A program made the translations under genes and the position numbers. A model generated the notes under the pieces. It was not told the origin of the DNA. It did no database searches and saw nothing but the letters and a program-made list of their open reading frames with translations. Below are positions 10,401-20,190 of a stretch of 64,000 bases of DNA, in pieces (position 1 is the stretch's first letter; every line of letters begins with the position of its first letter). The DNA is from Saccharicrinis sp965230625 (lineage in GTDB: Bacteria > Bacteroidota > Bacteroidia > Bacteroidales > Marinilabiliaceae), in contig CBDDLL010000002.1 of assembly GCA_965230625.1 (NCBI GenBank), positions 1-64,000 of the forward strand. The letters are read 5' to 3'.

Positions 10401-10789
10401 ATTCCACTCCGTCTGGATGATGCAAAAAGTAATTGTTTCCCATCCGGATGCCACTCAATCATCCTATCATAATAAGAATTATACGTTACTCTAGTAGGTA
10501 CACCTCCAGTAACTGGAATAACATATACATCGGAGTTTCCATTATAATTTGCAGTATATGCAATCTCCTTTCCATCAGGAGAAAATTTTGGCCAAGACTC
10601 TTCCCCTGGAGAATTTGTTATTTGCATAGCAGTTCCTCCGTTCTTAGATACTAACCAGATATCTCCCCCATAAACAAAGGTTATTTGCGTATCGGATATG
10701 TCCATATAACGCATTAGTTTGGCGCTAATTTGTCCAAACGTACTCCATGACAGTGCAAGTACGCTGAATAACAATAGTAATTTCTTCAT
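7496..10789 (-). CDS. Tricorn-like S41 protease with WD40-like propellers and PDZ
   Basis: 1097 aa, close to the length of tricorn core protease. Signal peptide 1-19, so unlike archaeal tricorn it is exported. Residues about 25-330 and 340-580 contain repeated SPDGKxIAY blades (TolB/WD40-like), which in tricorn form gated beta-propellers. A low-complexity Lys/Glu/Asp/Gly insert (about 553-585) follows. Then come the C1 helical domain with the active-site His in SAGHTYSGG, a PDZ domain (about 770-860) and the S41 catalytic domain: Ser979 in AGSGGD and a Glu in EGEGVRPD (1037-1039). The enzyme is expected to degrade peptides in the periplasm or outside. It is monocistronic, flanked by terminators. 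Confidence 0.93.
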   Translation of the reverse strand: MKKLLLLFSVLALSWSTFGQISAKLMRYMDISDTQITFVYGGDIWLVSKNGGTAMQITNSPGEESWPKFSPDGKEIAYTANYNGNSDVYVIPVTGGVPTRVTYNSYYDRMIEWHPDGKQLLFASSRRSGMGRLKKFFLVDKDGGLPKELNIPYGELASFSSDGKQLVYITKITENYPFKRYRGGLTSDIIIYDFETKKTKRITTDEANDGKPAWVGNNVYFLSDRDENMRLNVWEYNPKTQSKTQVTTYKDFDISFLSGNTKELVYEMGGDLFVMDTETKKSNKVNVNVVSDLSVEIPKLKNVGGSISNASAGPEGKRIVFEARGEIFNVPVKEGYTLNLSQSSGAFDHNPSWSPDGKTIAYWSDKSGEYEIWLQDVKSQNSPKKLTNRGKGFGYQLYWSPDSKKIAFVDETNTISVIEVGNGKITTVAKSSWNLGHWTRFGFPISWSPDSKWLTYSFGQENANGAIMVYNLETSTQHQLTNGFYDDSNPVFSKDGKYIFYTTKRNMKAEYSSLGDGTWIYPNSTQIASMALKEDIPLLFTAKNDTITIKADKKEESKDKNGEKDEKSGGKDKKDNGKDVEIDFANAESRIQILSVKAGNIGRLLAFKDKLVYVRYPNTGSGGKTRSLYFWDLKKDEEKKVIDDISFVKPTSDGKSMLVKVKGKYGIIKPASGQKIEKPIPTKDMVMSWIPKEEWKQIFMDTWRRHRDFFYDPNMQGVDWEAMRDRYYKLVDDARTRWDINNLQLSLVAELSAGHTYSGGGETERVPYTGGGFLGIDWETAGKLYKIKRIVKPAEWDTKVRSPFDKPGVKVKAGDYIHSVNGVSLNTKVDPYAAFEGLSGKTVLLKVSSTGKVEDAEDVIVKCLSSGGERNLRYLEWIENNRKMVDKLSNGQLGYIYMSNTSSQGQMELVRMYYGQLDKKGFIIDERFNGGGQLADRFMELLQRPVNCHLHWRHGKDHRNPVKTNTGPMGMLINGWAGSGGDGLPWAFQELKAGPIVGERTLGILVGPATGHKLIDGGSITVPGARLYDNDGHWFWEGEGVRPDFKIWDDPNILMQGRDPQIEKVVEEVMKKVKDNKHLITPAPKLEDRSAKGLNNK

Positions 10790-10912
10790 GCGAAAAATTA
10801 TTTTGAATAATTAGAATAGACAGACAAGACAAAAACTAAGTATTTATACTGCTGATTAAGATAAGAATTATATTTTGAAAATTAATATTCTTTGTTTGGA
10901 GGGTGACATATC

Positions 10913-10950
10913 AAAAAAGCCAACTATTATAAATAACAGTTGGCTTTTTT
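10913..10950 (-). terminator. Rho-independent terminator of the cysteine-synthase-like gene
   Basis: Inverted repeat AAAAAAGCCAACT / AGTTGGCTTTTTT (13 bp, 12-nt loop), 21 bp past the minus-strand stop codon. The A/T flanks would allow it to act in both directions. Confidence 0.85.
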
Positions 10951-10971
10951 CTTTATAATGATTGCAATAAA

Positions 10972-12117
10972 CTAATTTTCAACCTCAAGTTTTTTTTCTT
11001 CCCCATTCTTTGTATATGGACAAACTGGCCAATCCGTCATATTTCTATCATCTCTGTACCTGCACTCTAAACAACTTCCAGGGTCACAGCAGGTATGACA
11101 AACTCTTTTGTACGCACTATATCTGTTTAACTTAACGTGAGGTGCTAAAAAATCAGATTTTACAGATTCGTTTTTCATTAAATCTGTACTTAAATATTTT
11201 TTATTATCATCGGAAAAAATAGTTGCTACAACTGCATCCTTACCTAATTTCTCTTGAAGCATAAGAGCTCCAATAAAATTAGCACCAGAAGAAATCCCTA
11301 CACCTATTCCTAATTCCTGAGATAGTTTTTGGGCCATAATAATAGCATCTCCATCATCAACTTCTACAATTGAATCAAGATCATCTAACTTAACAATAGA
11401 TGGTATAAATTCATCAGATATACCTTGTATACGATGCTTACCTACCTTATAACCAGTAGACAAAGTTGGTGAATTTGCAGGTTCTAATGGATGGACTGAG
11501 ATGGATGGATTCATTTCCCTTAAGTATTTTCCAACACCCATAACTGTTCCTCCCGTTCCTACTCCAGCAACAAAAGCATTTGGAGTAAGATTTCTAAATG
11601 CTAATTGCCAATACAACTCTTTTCCTGTTGTTAAATAATGTGCTTCACAATTGTCTCCATTCGAAAATTGTTGTGGTCTAAATGCTCCTTCTTGCGAAGC
11701 TGCTAACTCATCAGCCATTCTGATACTTCCCAAAAAACCACCTTGCTCAGAACTTACTAATTTAATATCTGCACCATAACTTCTTATTAGATTTTTTCTT
11801 TCTTCACTCATCCAATCAGGCATAAAAATAGTTACCGGATGACCTAGAGCTCTGCCAACCCCAGCAAATGCAATACCTGTATTTCCGCTTGTAGCCTCAA
11901 TAATAGGACATCCTGGTTTAAGAATTCCTTTATCATAAGCCTTACTCAAAATATGAAAAGCCATCCTATCTTTAATACTACCTGTCATATTAAAGTATTC
12001 TGCTTTTGCATATATCTTTCTTAAAGTGCCCTTAAATTCAAATTCAATGGCTAAAAGAGGGGTATTACCAATTAGACAAGATAAATTGCTCATTTGGTTT
12101 TGCTGACATTGAGACAT
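10972..12117 (-). CDS. PLP-dependent cysteine-synthase-like enzyme with Cys-rich tail
   Basis: 381 aa. A fold-type II PLP enzyme of the CysK/CBS family: Lys49 in GSIKDR binds PLP, TSGNTG (76-81) contacts the substrate carboxylate, and the GVGTGG loop (185-190) holds the PLP phosphate. The core (about 10-310) matches O-acetylserine sulfhydrylase length. Unusually, residues 335-370 carry six cysteines (C340, C343, C344, C349, C352, C366) with CHTCC and CLEC spacing, followed by a charged end. Such a cluster could bind zinc or an Fe-S cluster, or act as a persulfide relay. No cys operon partners are nearby. Candidate reactions are cysteine synthesis or cysteine/homocysteine desulfuration; the sequence does not decide. 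Confidence 0.88.
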   Translation of the reverse strand: MSQCQQNQMSNLSCLIGNTPLLAIEFEFKGTLRKIYAKAEYFNMTGSIKDRMAFHILSKAYDKGILKPGCPIIEATSGNTGIAFAGVGRALGHPVTIFMPDWMSEERKNLIRSYGADIKLVSSEQGGFLGSIRMADELAASQEGAFRPQQFSNGDNCEAHYLTTGKELYWQLAFRNLTPNAFVAGVGTGGTVMGVGKYLREMNPSISVHPLEPANSPTLSTGYKVGKHRIQGISDEFIPSIVKLDDLDSIVEVDDGDAIIMAQKLSQELGIGVGISSGANFIGALMLQEKLGKDAVVATIFSDDNKKYLSTDLMKNESVKSDFLAPHVKLNRYSAYKRVCHTCCDPGSCLECRYRDDRNMTDWPVCPYTKNGEEKKLEVEN

Positions 12118-12635
12118 AGATAATAGTTTTAAAATTTAAACTGAATTCAATTCTAAAAAAACCCTAACCTGATAAATATCATTGGATTAGAATAAATCAA
12201 ATTAAATCATTTAAGTAATTAAATAAGTATATATGTAAGACAACGAAAAGTCACTTTAGGGTGAATACTACTTTGCTTTTTTTCGTTTTTTCGGGGAAAT
12301 TGAATATTTCCTATTCATATTTGAATAGATTTTTATATAAAAAGACATTAAATTTTCTTTACTAATAACAGTATTACAATAACATTAGTATAACTAATCA
12401 ATTTTATCATTCGTTAACCTAAAATGTAAAACTAAATTACCTATTCCTTAAATCCATATTCTACAAAACATAAATAAAGTAATTGTTGCTTGGTAAACAT
12501 TTTTATAATAAATGACAAAATATTCAGAAATAATAGGCAATATTTGACTTATGTTTGAATTTTAAAGTATAGAACCTTGTATAAAATACCATAATTATAT
12601 TTATAGTAATAATCGTTAATCTTTTAAGTTAGAAA
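12118..12635. other. Divergent intergenic region upstream of the beta-galactosidase
   Basis: About 520 bp, AT-rich, no reading frame. TATGTTTG at 12550-12557 matches the -7 box and could drive the beta-galactosidase gene with a roughly 75-nt leader, but no good -33 box is visible. I see no other structure. Confidence 0.4.
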
Positions 12636-15600
12636 ATGAAAAATCTATTATTTGTACTATTAGTTTTAATTACTACTAATTTATTTTCTCAGAAAAATGA
12701 GTGGGAAGATCCTACTTTTATTGCTCAAAATAAAATTCCTGCCCGGGCTACTTCATACTCATATAAATCAGAAGCTGATGCTTTGAAAGGAAATCGTGAC
12801 AACTCACAAATATTATCACTAAATGGGAATTGGAAATTCAATTTTGTAGAAAAGGTAGAAAACCGCCCTATAGATTTTTATAATTCTGATGTTTCAAAAT
12901 GGGACGATATTGAGGTTCCTTCCAATTGGGAAATGAAAGGATATGGTACTCCGATCTATGTAAACTCGGGATATCCTTTTAATATGAAATATGTTCCTAA
13001 TATTGATAGAGATAATCCTGTAGGATCTTACGTAAAAACATTTACTTTACCTGAAGAATGGAAAAATCAAAGAATTGTTATCCATTTTGGTGGTGTAAGT
13101 TCTGCTATGTATTTATGGATAAATGGTAAAAAAGTAGGTTATAGTCAAGATAGTAGATTACCTGCAGAATTTGACATTACAAATTTTGTAAAAAGTGGTG
13201 AAAATAAAGTAGCAGTGCAGGTATTTAGATGGTGTGATGGAAGCTATCTGGAAGATCAGGATCATTGGCGTATGAGTGGTATTCATCGCGAGGTCTTAAT
13301 AATCGCACAACCTAAGATTTCAATAGAAGACTTCTTTATTCGTACCCGTTTTGATGACAATTACCAAGATGCATTATTGCAAATACGACCAACAATAATT
13401 GGAACTTTAGATAAGGATATTAAAGGATGGACAGTTGAAGCCAAACTGTTTTCATCTGACAATAAAGAAGTACTAAAGCAACCTATCATTAAGGATGTTA
13501 ACAGCATTGTTAACGAAAGATACCCACAACGTGACAATGTTTACTTTGGCTTGATGGAAGCAAAGGTTATTAGTCCTCAAAAATGGTCCGCAGAAAAACC
13601 AGTTTTATACACATTAGTACTAAACCTAAAGGATGCTGATGAAAAAATTGTTGAGTCTCGTTCTTCAAGAGTGGGTTTTAGAGAAGTTGAAATTAAAAAT
13701 GGGCAGTTACTACTAAACGGAAAATCGATAAAACTTTATGGTGTTAATCGTCATGATCACGACCATATTAATGGAAAAACTGTTACACGAGACGATATTC
13801 TTCAGGATGTATTATTGTTAAAGCAATTTAACTTTAACGCAGTACGAACTTGTCATTACCCTAACGATCCTTATTTTTACGATTTGTGTGATGAATATGG
13901 CCTTTATGTTATTGATGAAGCTAATATTGAAACACATGGTTTAATGGGTTACCTCACAAACCAACAAGAGTGGCACATAGCTTTTACCGATAGAGTGGTT
14001 CGTATGGTTGAACGCGATAAAAACCACCCTAGTATTATTTCGTGGTCACTGGGAAATGAATCAGGTTGTGGACCAAATCATGCTGCTGCTGCAGGATGGG
14101 TAAAAGATTTTGATCCTACACGCTTTATTCACTACGAAGGAGCACAGGGAAATCCAGAACATCCAGATTACATTAAATTTGGCACAAAGAAATATACCCA
14201 AAACAGGACGCAACGCAAAGCAAATCCTACAGATCCATTATATGTTGATGTAATTAGTAGAATGTATGCCAATTTGGAAGAACTTGAATTTATTGCCCGA
14301 AGCCCTTATGTTAATCGACCAATTATGGAATGCGAATTTGCTCACGCTATGGGTAATTCTTTGGGTAACTTTCAAGAATATTGGGATTTAATGCATAAAT
14401 ATCCAAATCTCATAGGTGGTTTTGTTTGGGATTGGATTGATCAGGGTGTACTTAAAAAAGATGAAAATGGTAAAGAGTTTTTTGCATATGGAGGAGATTT
14501 TGGTGATACTCCTAACGACAATAACTTTTGCATGAATGGTATTATAGCCTCTGATAGAACTCCAAAACCTCAAACTTACGAGGTTAAGTATGTGATGCAA
14601 CCTTTTAAAATAACCAACGTTGACTTAAAAAATGGTATCATTAGACTTTTAAACAGATTTAGTTTTACCAATCTTAATGAATATCAAATCGTTTGGACAT
14701 TGAGTGAAGATCATAAAGTTATTGAATCTGGTAAAATCAATAATATAAATCTTCATCCCGGAGATGCAACTACCATTCAAATACCTTTTAAGAAACTTAC
14801 TCCCAAAACAAATACCGAATATTGGCTACGTATAAGTGTTCAACTTAAAACTAATACTTTATGGGCAAAAGCAGGACATGAAGTGGCCAAAGAACAATTT
14901 AAATTACCATTTGAAAATACTAAGTTAAATACTGCTATCACCCCTGCAACGTTAAATGATTCGAACGAAAAAATATTTATTAGCGGAAAAGGTTTTAAAG
15001 CAGAAATAAGTAAACAAACTGGTTTATTGATAAGTTATGAATATGGTGGTAATAAAATTATTCAATCACCCCTTAAGCCTAACTTTTGGAGACCTCTTAC
15101 TGATAATGATGAACGTGGTTGGAAAGCGCAAAATGTTATCGGAATTTGGAAAGACCTGCCAAATCAACTTTCACTTAAAAATATAGATATTGATAAAAAT
15201 GCCTCTAAAATAAAAGCTCAATTAACATTCAAAGATTTGACATTAGAGTTATCTTATCAATTTGATGCTAATGGAGCAATAGGTATAAATTATGACCTAA
15301 AGATTCCTGATGAAATGCCTGAGCCTATAAAAATTGGTATGGCTACAGGTGTTTCTGCACAATTAAATAATATGAGCTTTTACGGTAAGGGTCCATTCGA
15401 AAACTATTCTGATAGAAATGGTGCTGCAGATGTAGATGTTTATTCTGGTACAGTAGATAACTTTTATTATCATTATACAAAACCACAAGAAAGTAGCAAC
15501 AGAACTCGAGTTAGATGGCTAGGATTAACTGACAATTCTAAATCAGGTATTATGGTTTTAGGTAATTCTCCTATACAAACATCAGTTTGGCCATATACTG

Positions 15601-15830
15601 CTGAAAATATTAGAAAAGCTCAGCACCCAACAGAATTAGAAAAGGCCAGTGAATTAACATTAAATATATCTTACCAGTTGGCTGGAGTTGGTGGTAACGA
15701 TTCATGGTCAATTAATGCTCGTCCAATAGATAAGTACCGTTTGCTCAAAAAAGAATACAAATTTGGTTTTAAACTAATACCTATTAATAAAGTAAAAGAT
15801 TTACAAAGTTTATATCGAGCTAAGAAATAA
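12636..15830 (+). CDS. Glycoside hydrolase family 2 beta-galactosidase (LacZ-type)
   Basis: 1064 aa, with the five-domain layout of LacZ: sugar-binding domain (about 60-225), Ig-like domain (about 230-350), TIM barrel (about 355-650), a further Ig domain and the small-chain C-terminal domain (about 780-1055). Acid/base Glu475 lies in SLGNESGCGP and the nucleophile Glu567 in MECEFAHAMGNS. A signal peptide (1-18, ending FSQ) places it in the periplasm, so it probably acts on galactosides released from plant or algal polysaccharides rather than cytoplasmic lactose. No SusC/SusD pair is in the window, but the downstream sensor cluster could be linked to glycan sensing. Confidence 0.93.
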   Translation: MKNLLFVLLVLITTNLFSQKNEWEDPTFIAQNKIPARATSYSYKSEADALKGNRDNSQILSLNGNWKFNFVEKVENRPIDFYNSDVSKWDDIEVPSNWEMKGYGTPIYVNSGYPFNMKYVPNIDRDNPVGSYVKTFTLPEEWKNQRIVIHFGGVSSAMYLWINGKKVGYSQDSRLPAEFDITNFVKSGENKVAVQVFRWCDGSYLEDQDHWRMSGIHREVLIIAQPKISIEDFFIRTRFDDNYQDALLQIRPTIIGTLDKDIKGWTVEAKLFSSDNKEVLKQPIIKDVNSIVNERYPQRDNVYFGLMEAKVISPQKWSAEKPVLYTLVLNLKDADEKIVESRSSRVGFREVEIKNGQLLLNGKSIKLYGVNRHDHDHINGKTVTRDDILQDVLLLKQFNFNAVRTCHYPNDPYFYDLCDEYGLYVIDEANIETHGLMGYLTNQQEWHIAFTDRVVRMVERDKNHPSIISWSLGNESGCGPNHAAAAGWVKDFDPTRFIHYEGAQGNPEHPDYIKFGTKKYTQNRTQRKANPTDPLYVDVISRMYANLEELEFIARSPYVNRPIMECEFAHAMGNSLGNFQEYWDLMHKYPNLIGGFVWDWIDQGVLKKDENGKEFFAYGGDFGDTPNDNNFCMNGIIASDRTPKPQTYEVKYVMQPFKITNVDLKNGIIRLLNRFSFTNLNEYQIVWTLSEDHKVIESGKINNINLHPGDATTIQIPFKKLTPKTNTEYWLRISVQLKTNTLWAKAGHEVAKEQFKLPFENTKLNTAITPATLNDSNEKIFISGKGFKAEISKQTGLLISYEYGGNKIIQSPLKPNFWRPLTDNDERGWKAQNVIGIWKDLPNQLSLKNIDIDKNASKIKAQLTFKDLTLELSYQFDANGAIGINYDLKIPDEMPEPIKIGMATGVSAQLNNMSFYGKGPFENYSDRNGAADVDVYSGTVDNFYYHYTKPQESSNRTRVRWLGLTDNSKSGIMVLGNSPIQTSVWPYTAENIRKAQHPTELEKASELTLNISYQLAGVGGNDSWSINARPIDKYRLLKKEYKFGFKLIPINKVKDLQSLYRAKK

Positions 15831-15852
15831 ACCTGTATAATTAAACCATATT

Positions 15853-15882
15853 AAAAGGCTATTCTTTTAAGGATGGCCTTTT
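15853..15882 (+). terminator. Probable terminator after the beta-galactosidase
   Basis: Imperfect inverted repeat AAAAGGC ... GCCTTTT, 23 bp after the stop codon. Confidence 0.5.
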
Positions 15883-15987
15883 ACTTTTCAAACCATCCAT
15901 AATCAAACTCTTCGGATAATAACGACTAACTATTGATTTTATAATTTAGTATCTGTACATTAATGTTTACATTATTAAAATCTTAGA

Positions 15988-18900
15988 ATGTTAAAATTAA
16001 AATACTATTACCTTACTTCATTTATATTATTGGTATGTACCAAATTATTCTGTATAAACGAGTCCTTTAATTTTTATCAAATAGATTCTGATGATGGATT
16101 ATCGCAAAGTTATGTTAATGCAATATGCAAGGATAAACATGACTTTATGTGGTTTGGAACTTACAATGGTTTAAACAGATACGATGGCTATTCCATAAAA
16201 GTATATAAAAATATCCTTAAAGATTCTACTTCGCTTAGTAACAATTATATCAATGATATTATTATTGATAAAAAAGACAACCTATGGGTATGTACCGGAA
16301 GAGGTATTTGTAAATACAATCCTGTAGAAGATAACTTTACGCAATATCTTAATGATAACTTTATTGTTGAAGCTGTACCACTCAGTAATGGTAATTTAAT
16401 TATATGTACACGCAACAACGGTTTTGCATTATACCAAAGCAATTTAGATGAAATTTTATCCCTTGATATATCATATGAAATTGCACCTGATCAAACTGTA
16501 CAAGATGCTTTTGAGATAAATGAAAATGAAATTTTAGTAGCCACCAATAAAAAAGAAATATATAAATATAACTTGAGTGACCAATCCTATTCTCCATTTA
16601 TTACGAGTGATAAATTACCTGGTAGATCAAATTTTAAAGGCATTTTTAAAGATTCCAGAGGTAATTTATGGATTTGGGGAAACCAATCTGGGTTAGCACA
16701 TATCAATATGCAAACTTTAGAGGTAAATAATTATACCAACTTTTCAGGAACTCAAATTAGAAATCATCCAGTTGAAACAAGTGAAGGTAAAATACTTTTT
16801 CCATCAGAAGACGAAGCTGGTATTATTGTTTATGATCTTAGTAAAAACAAATTTAATGATCCCATTTTAAAGAATACTAAAATAAAAGGTGCATTACCAA
16901 CGTCAACCATTTTTAGTTTATTCTTAGAAGATAATAATCGTTTGTGGGTAGGTACTTTCGCTAGCGGTGTTTGCGTACACGATCCTTTAAGACATAAATT
17001 TAAGACCACCCAGAATAATCCCTATGAAAGCAATTCTCTAAACGAAGGACAGGTATTCTCAATTTTTGAAGATTCAAAACATCGTATTTGGACTGGAACA
17101 ACTGGCGGATCATTAAGCTACTACTCGCCAAAATCAGGAGAATATGTTCATTTCAAATATTTACAAAATGAAAAAGGCCTATCCAGTGATGATATTTATA
17201 GCATCAATGAACTTCCTAATGGAATGATTGTAGCTGGTACCTGGGCAGGTGGGATGAATAAAATTAATTTAAAAACAGGAGAAGTTAAACATTTAAAGAA
17301 TGATCCAAACAATATAAACTCAATCCCCAGTAATCATATATTTAGTATTTTTAGAGATACTAAAAACAGAATTTGGGTAGGAAGTTGGGATAATGGTATT
17401 GCTCTTTATAATTACAAAAAAGATATATTTGAGTGCATACCTGAAACCCAAGGTATATCAATATATGTTATTAAACAAGATAGTACTGGTACTTTATGGA
17501 TGGGAGGACAACATCATGAAGTAATTAATTACAATCCTGAATCAAAGGAAATTAAAAAGATCCAATTTAATGATGAAAATGGTAGAATAATAGAAAGTTT
17601 AACCACAACAGATATATTATTCTATAACAAGTTTATCTGGATTGCAACAGAATCAAATGGATTGTTTTGTATAGATCCTACAACCTATAAAACTGTAAAT
17701 CATCACATTCAGAAATCTATAAATGGCATAATAGGATTAACAAGTATATTGGGAGATAATAATAATAGTTTATGGCTGGGTACAGACCAAGGACTTTCTC
17801 AATTTAACTTAAACACCAAAGAATTTATAAGTTATGATATACTTGATGGTCTTCAAGGTAATCAGTTTAACATAGGAAGTGCATACAAAACTCACGATGG
17901 AACTCTCTACTTTGGTGGTAATAAAGGAATAAGTCATTTTCATCCAGATCAAATACAGTATAATCCTACTCCACCCCAGATTGTTTTTACCAATTTTAAA
18001 TTATACAATGAAGAAGCAATTAAAATAAATGGAGGTTTAGGAAAAAAGCATATCAATTTTATTTCTCATATAAAGCTTCCTTACACCCATAATATGTTTA
18101 CCATAGAATATGCTGCTTTAAACTATACTAATTCAAGCAAAAATCAATATCAATATAAGTTAGATGGATTCAGTGATTCATGGAAACATATGAATGATAA
18201 AAGATCTGTTACTTTCACCAATCTTGATCCAGGAACCTATACTTTAAAAATTAAAGCTTCTAATAATGATAATGTATGGAATGAAACTGGTAAAGAATTG
18301 GTAATTGAAATTGTACCTCCTTTTTATAAAACATGGACATTTAGAATATTAACAAGCCTTGTTTTTATTGGGATTATCTTGCTATTACTAAGATATAGAA
18401 TTAACATCGTTAAAAAACAAAAGGTAATTCTGGAACAAGCAAATGAAAGACTCAACAACGAAATAATAATTAAAGATTTAGCTATAAAAGAACGGGATAT
18501 AACTAGATATGAACTCCAAAAAACAAAAAACTATATTGATAATATAATTAACTCTATGCCATCAATTCTTATTGGTATAGACATTAACTTTAAAATTACA
18601 CACTGGAATAAGCAAACCGAAAAATCGACCAGAATTAGTGCCAAGGAAGCAATAAATAAAGACCTAACTGCTATATACCCTTATATACTTGACGAACTGG
18701 CTAAATTAAAAAAAGCAATAAAATCAAAAAAAGTACAGCAAATACATAAAAAAGCCATAAAAAAAGACAATCTAATTCACTACGAAGACATTACAATATA
18801 TCCATTAACAACTAATGGTGTAGAAGGTGCTGTTATTAGGATTGATAACATAACTGAAAAAGTAAGGTTGGAAGAAATAATGGTTCAATCCGAAAAAATG

Positions 18901-19671
18901 ATGTCTGTTGGAGGCCTTGCTGCAGGTATGGCGCATGAAATTAACAACCCATTAGCTGGTATATTGCAAAATTCTGAAGTATTGGTTAAAAGACTTACAG
19001 ACAACCAGCTAAAAACCAATGTTAAAATTGCTGAAGAAATTGGTTTTGACTTTAATTTATTGAAAGAATATCTGAATAAACGGAATCTATTAACTATGAT
19101 TTCAGATATTCAGAAATCGGGAAAAAGAGCTGCAGATATTGTTAAAAACATGCTAAGTTTTGCTCGTAAAAGCGATAAACAATTTTCTACACATAATATT
19201 CAGGAACTGCTTGATGAAACTCTTGCTCTTATTCAAACAGATTATGACATAAAGAAAAAATATGACTTTAAACAAATTAAGATTATAAAAGAATACCAGG
19301 AAAATGTCCGATCCGTCCCTTGCGAAAGCTCTAAAATTCAACAAGTTTTCTTTAACCTTTTAAAAAATGCAGCTGAAGAAATGGGTGAAAAGGGAACTTT
19401 TAACAATGAACCTCCTCAACTAATTTTAAGAATTTCAGAAGCTGAACAATTTATTCAAGTAGAAATTAAGGATAATGGACAAGGAATGGATGCTGAAACA
19501 AGCAAAAGGATTTTTGAACCTTTTTATACTACAAAATCTATTGGTAAAGGAACCGGATTAGGACTATCTGTTTCTTATTTTATTATAAAGGATAATCATC
19601 GCGGAGAAATGTTTGTTGAAACATCAAAAGGTGCTGGTGCTAAATTTGTTATTCAACTACCATTTCAATAA
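15988..19671 (+). CDS. Reg_prop/Y_Y_Y sensor histidine kinase with PAS, no DNA-binding domain
   Basis: 1227 aa. Signal peptide (1-23), then about 14 Reg_prop-type propeller repeats (DxxGNLWIGT-like, about 35-680), a Y_Y_Y beta domain (about 700-775), one membrane helix (783-803), a coiled coil, a PAS domain (about 850-965), a dimerisation domain with phospho-acceptor His983 in MAHEINNPL, and a HATPase domain (about 1110-1227; DNGQGM near 1162, GKGTGLGLS after it). This is the periplasmic sensor architecture of Bacteroidota hybrid two-component systems, but without the receiver and AraC domains. The output must therefore pass to separate proteins; the two genes downstream, a lone receiver and a receiver-kinase, are the natural partners. 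Confidence 0.92.
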   Translation: MLKLKYYYLTSFILLVCTKLFCINESFNFYQIDSDDGLSQSYVNAICKDKHDFMWFGTYNGLNRYDGYSIKVYKNILKDSTSLSNNYINDIIIDKKDNLWVCTGRGICKYNPVEDNFTQYLNDNFIVEAVPLSNGNLIICTRNNGFALYQSNLDEILSLDISYEIAPDQTVQDAFEINENEILVATNKKEIYKYNLSDQSYSPFITSDKLPGRSNFKGIFKDSRGNLWIWGNQSGLAHINMQTLEVNNYTNFSGTQIRNHPVETSEGKILFPSEDEAGIIVYDLSKNKFNDPILKNTKIKGALPTSTIFSLFLEDNNRLWVGTFASGVCVHDPLRHKFKTTQNNPYESNSLNEGQVFSIFEDSKHRIWTGTTGGSLSYYSPKSGEYVHFKYLQNEKGLSSDDIYSINELPNGMIVAGTWAGGMNKINLKTGEVKHLKNDPNNINSIPSNHIFSIFRDTKNRIWVGSWDNGIALYNYKKDIFECIPETQGISIYVIKQDSTGTLWMGGQHHEVINYNPESKEIKKIQFNDENGRIIESLTTTDILFYNKFIWIATESNGLFCIDPTTYKTVNHHIQKSINGIIGLTSILGDNNNSLWLGTDQGLSQFNLNTKEFISYDILDGLQGNQFNIGSAYKTHDGTLYFGGNKGISHFHPDQIQYNPTPPQIVFTNFKLYNEEAIKINGGLGKKHINFISHIKLPYTHNMFTIEYAALNYTNSSKNQYQYKLDGFSDSWKHMNDKRSVTFTNLDPGTYTLKIKASNNDNVWNETGKELVIEIVPPFYKTWTFRILTSLVFIGIILLLLRYRINIVKKQKVILEQANERLNNEIIIKDLAIKERDITRYELQKTKNYIDNIINSMPSILIGIDINFKITHWNKQTEKSTRISAKEAINKDLTAIYPYILDELAKLKKAIKSKKVQQIHKKAIKKDNLIHYEDITIYPLTTNGVEGAVIRIDNITEKVRLEEIMVQSEKMMSVGGLAAGMAHEINNPLAGILQNSEVLVKRLTDNQLKTNVKIAEEIGFDFNLLKEYLNKRNLLTMISDIQKSGKRAADIVKNMLSFARKSDKQFSTHNIQELLDETLALIQTDYDIKKKYDFKQIKIIKEYQENVRSVPCESSKIQQVFFNLLKNAAEEMGEKGTFNNEPPQLILRISEAEQFIQVEIKDNGQGMDAETSKRIFEPFYTTKSIGKGTGLGLSVSYFIIKDNHRGEMFVETSKGAGAKFVIQLPFQ

Positions 19672-19717
19672 ACCAATATTTGTGCAAACTGTTTTATAAT
19701 CTATATAAAATAACTAA

Positions 19718-20098
19718 ATGCAAAATGTGAATGTATTAATACTAGAAGATGATTTGGCAGTTCAAAATAGTTTAGCTGCATACCTCGAAGATTATGATTT
19801 TATAATCTATAAAGCATGTGATGGAGAGTCTGCACTTGAGATTATCAAGAATAATAAAGTTGATGTTGCAATTGTTGATGTGCGCTTATCTAAAATGAGT
19901 GGAATAGAATTTATTAAACATAGTCTAAAACTAAATGATTACACAAATTATATTATACATACTGGCTCCCCTGATTTTACTATACCTGTTGACATTGTTA
20001 AAAACAAACGTGTATCTGGTCGCATTTTCGAAAAACCAATGAATGACCTTTCTCATATTATAGAACATATTATTTTTTTAATTTCAAACAATTCATAA
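19718..20098 (+). CDS. Single-domain response regulator (CheY-like receiver)
   Basis: 126 aa, a lone receiver domain. The acidic pocket is E10/D11/D12, the phospho-acceptor Asp54 lies in AIVDVRLS, the switch position is HTG and the conserved Lys is in FEKP near 106. It has no output domain. It starts 46 bp after the large sensor kinase, so co-transcription is likely. It probably acts as a phosphate shuttle or sink between the membrane kinase and the receiver-kinase that follows. Confidence 0.9.
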   Translation: MQNVNVLILEDDLAVQNSLAAYLEDYDFIIYKACDGESALEIIKNNKVDVAIVDVRLSKMSGIEFIKHSLKLNDYTNYIIHTGSPDFTIPVDIVKNKRVSGRIFEKPMNDLSHIIEHIIFLISNNS

Positions 20099-20190
20099 AT
20101 CATATCTACCGTAGTGCATTAATTACTTTTTTTTATGACATTTTTGATATATATTACAACCTATCTAAAGCCTCCAATAGCATATAGTGT

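Noticed and set aside
7500..10654. Several plus-strand frames inside the tricorn gene
   Set aside because: They are antisense to a 1097-codon gene with clear domain motifs and show no independent signals.
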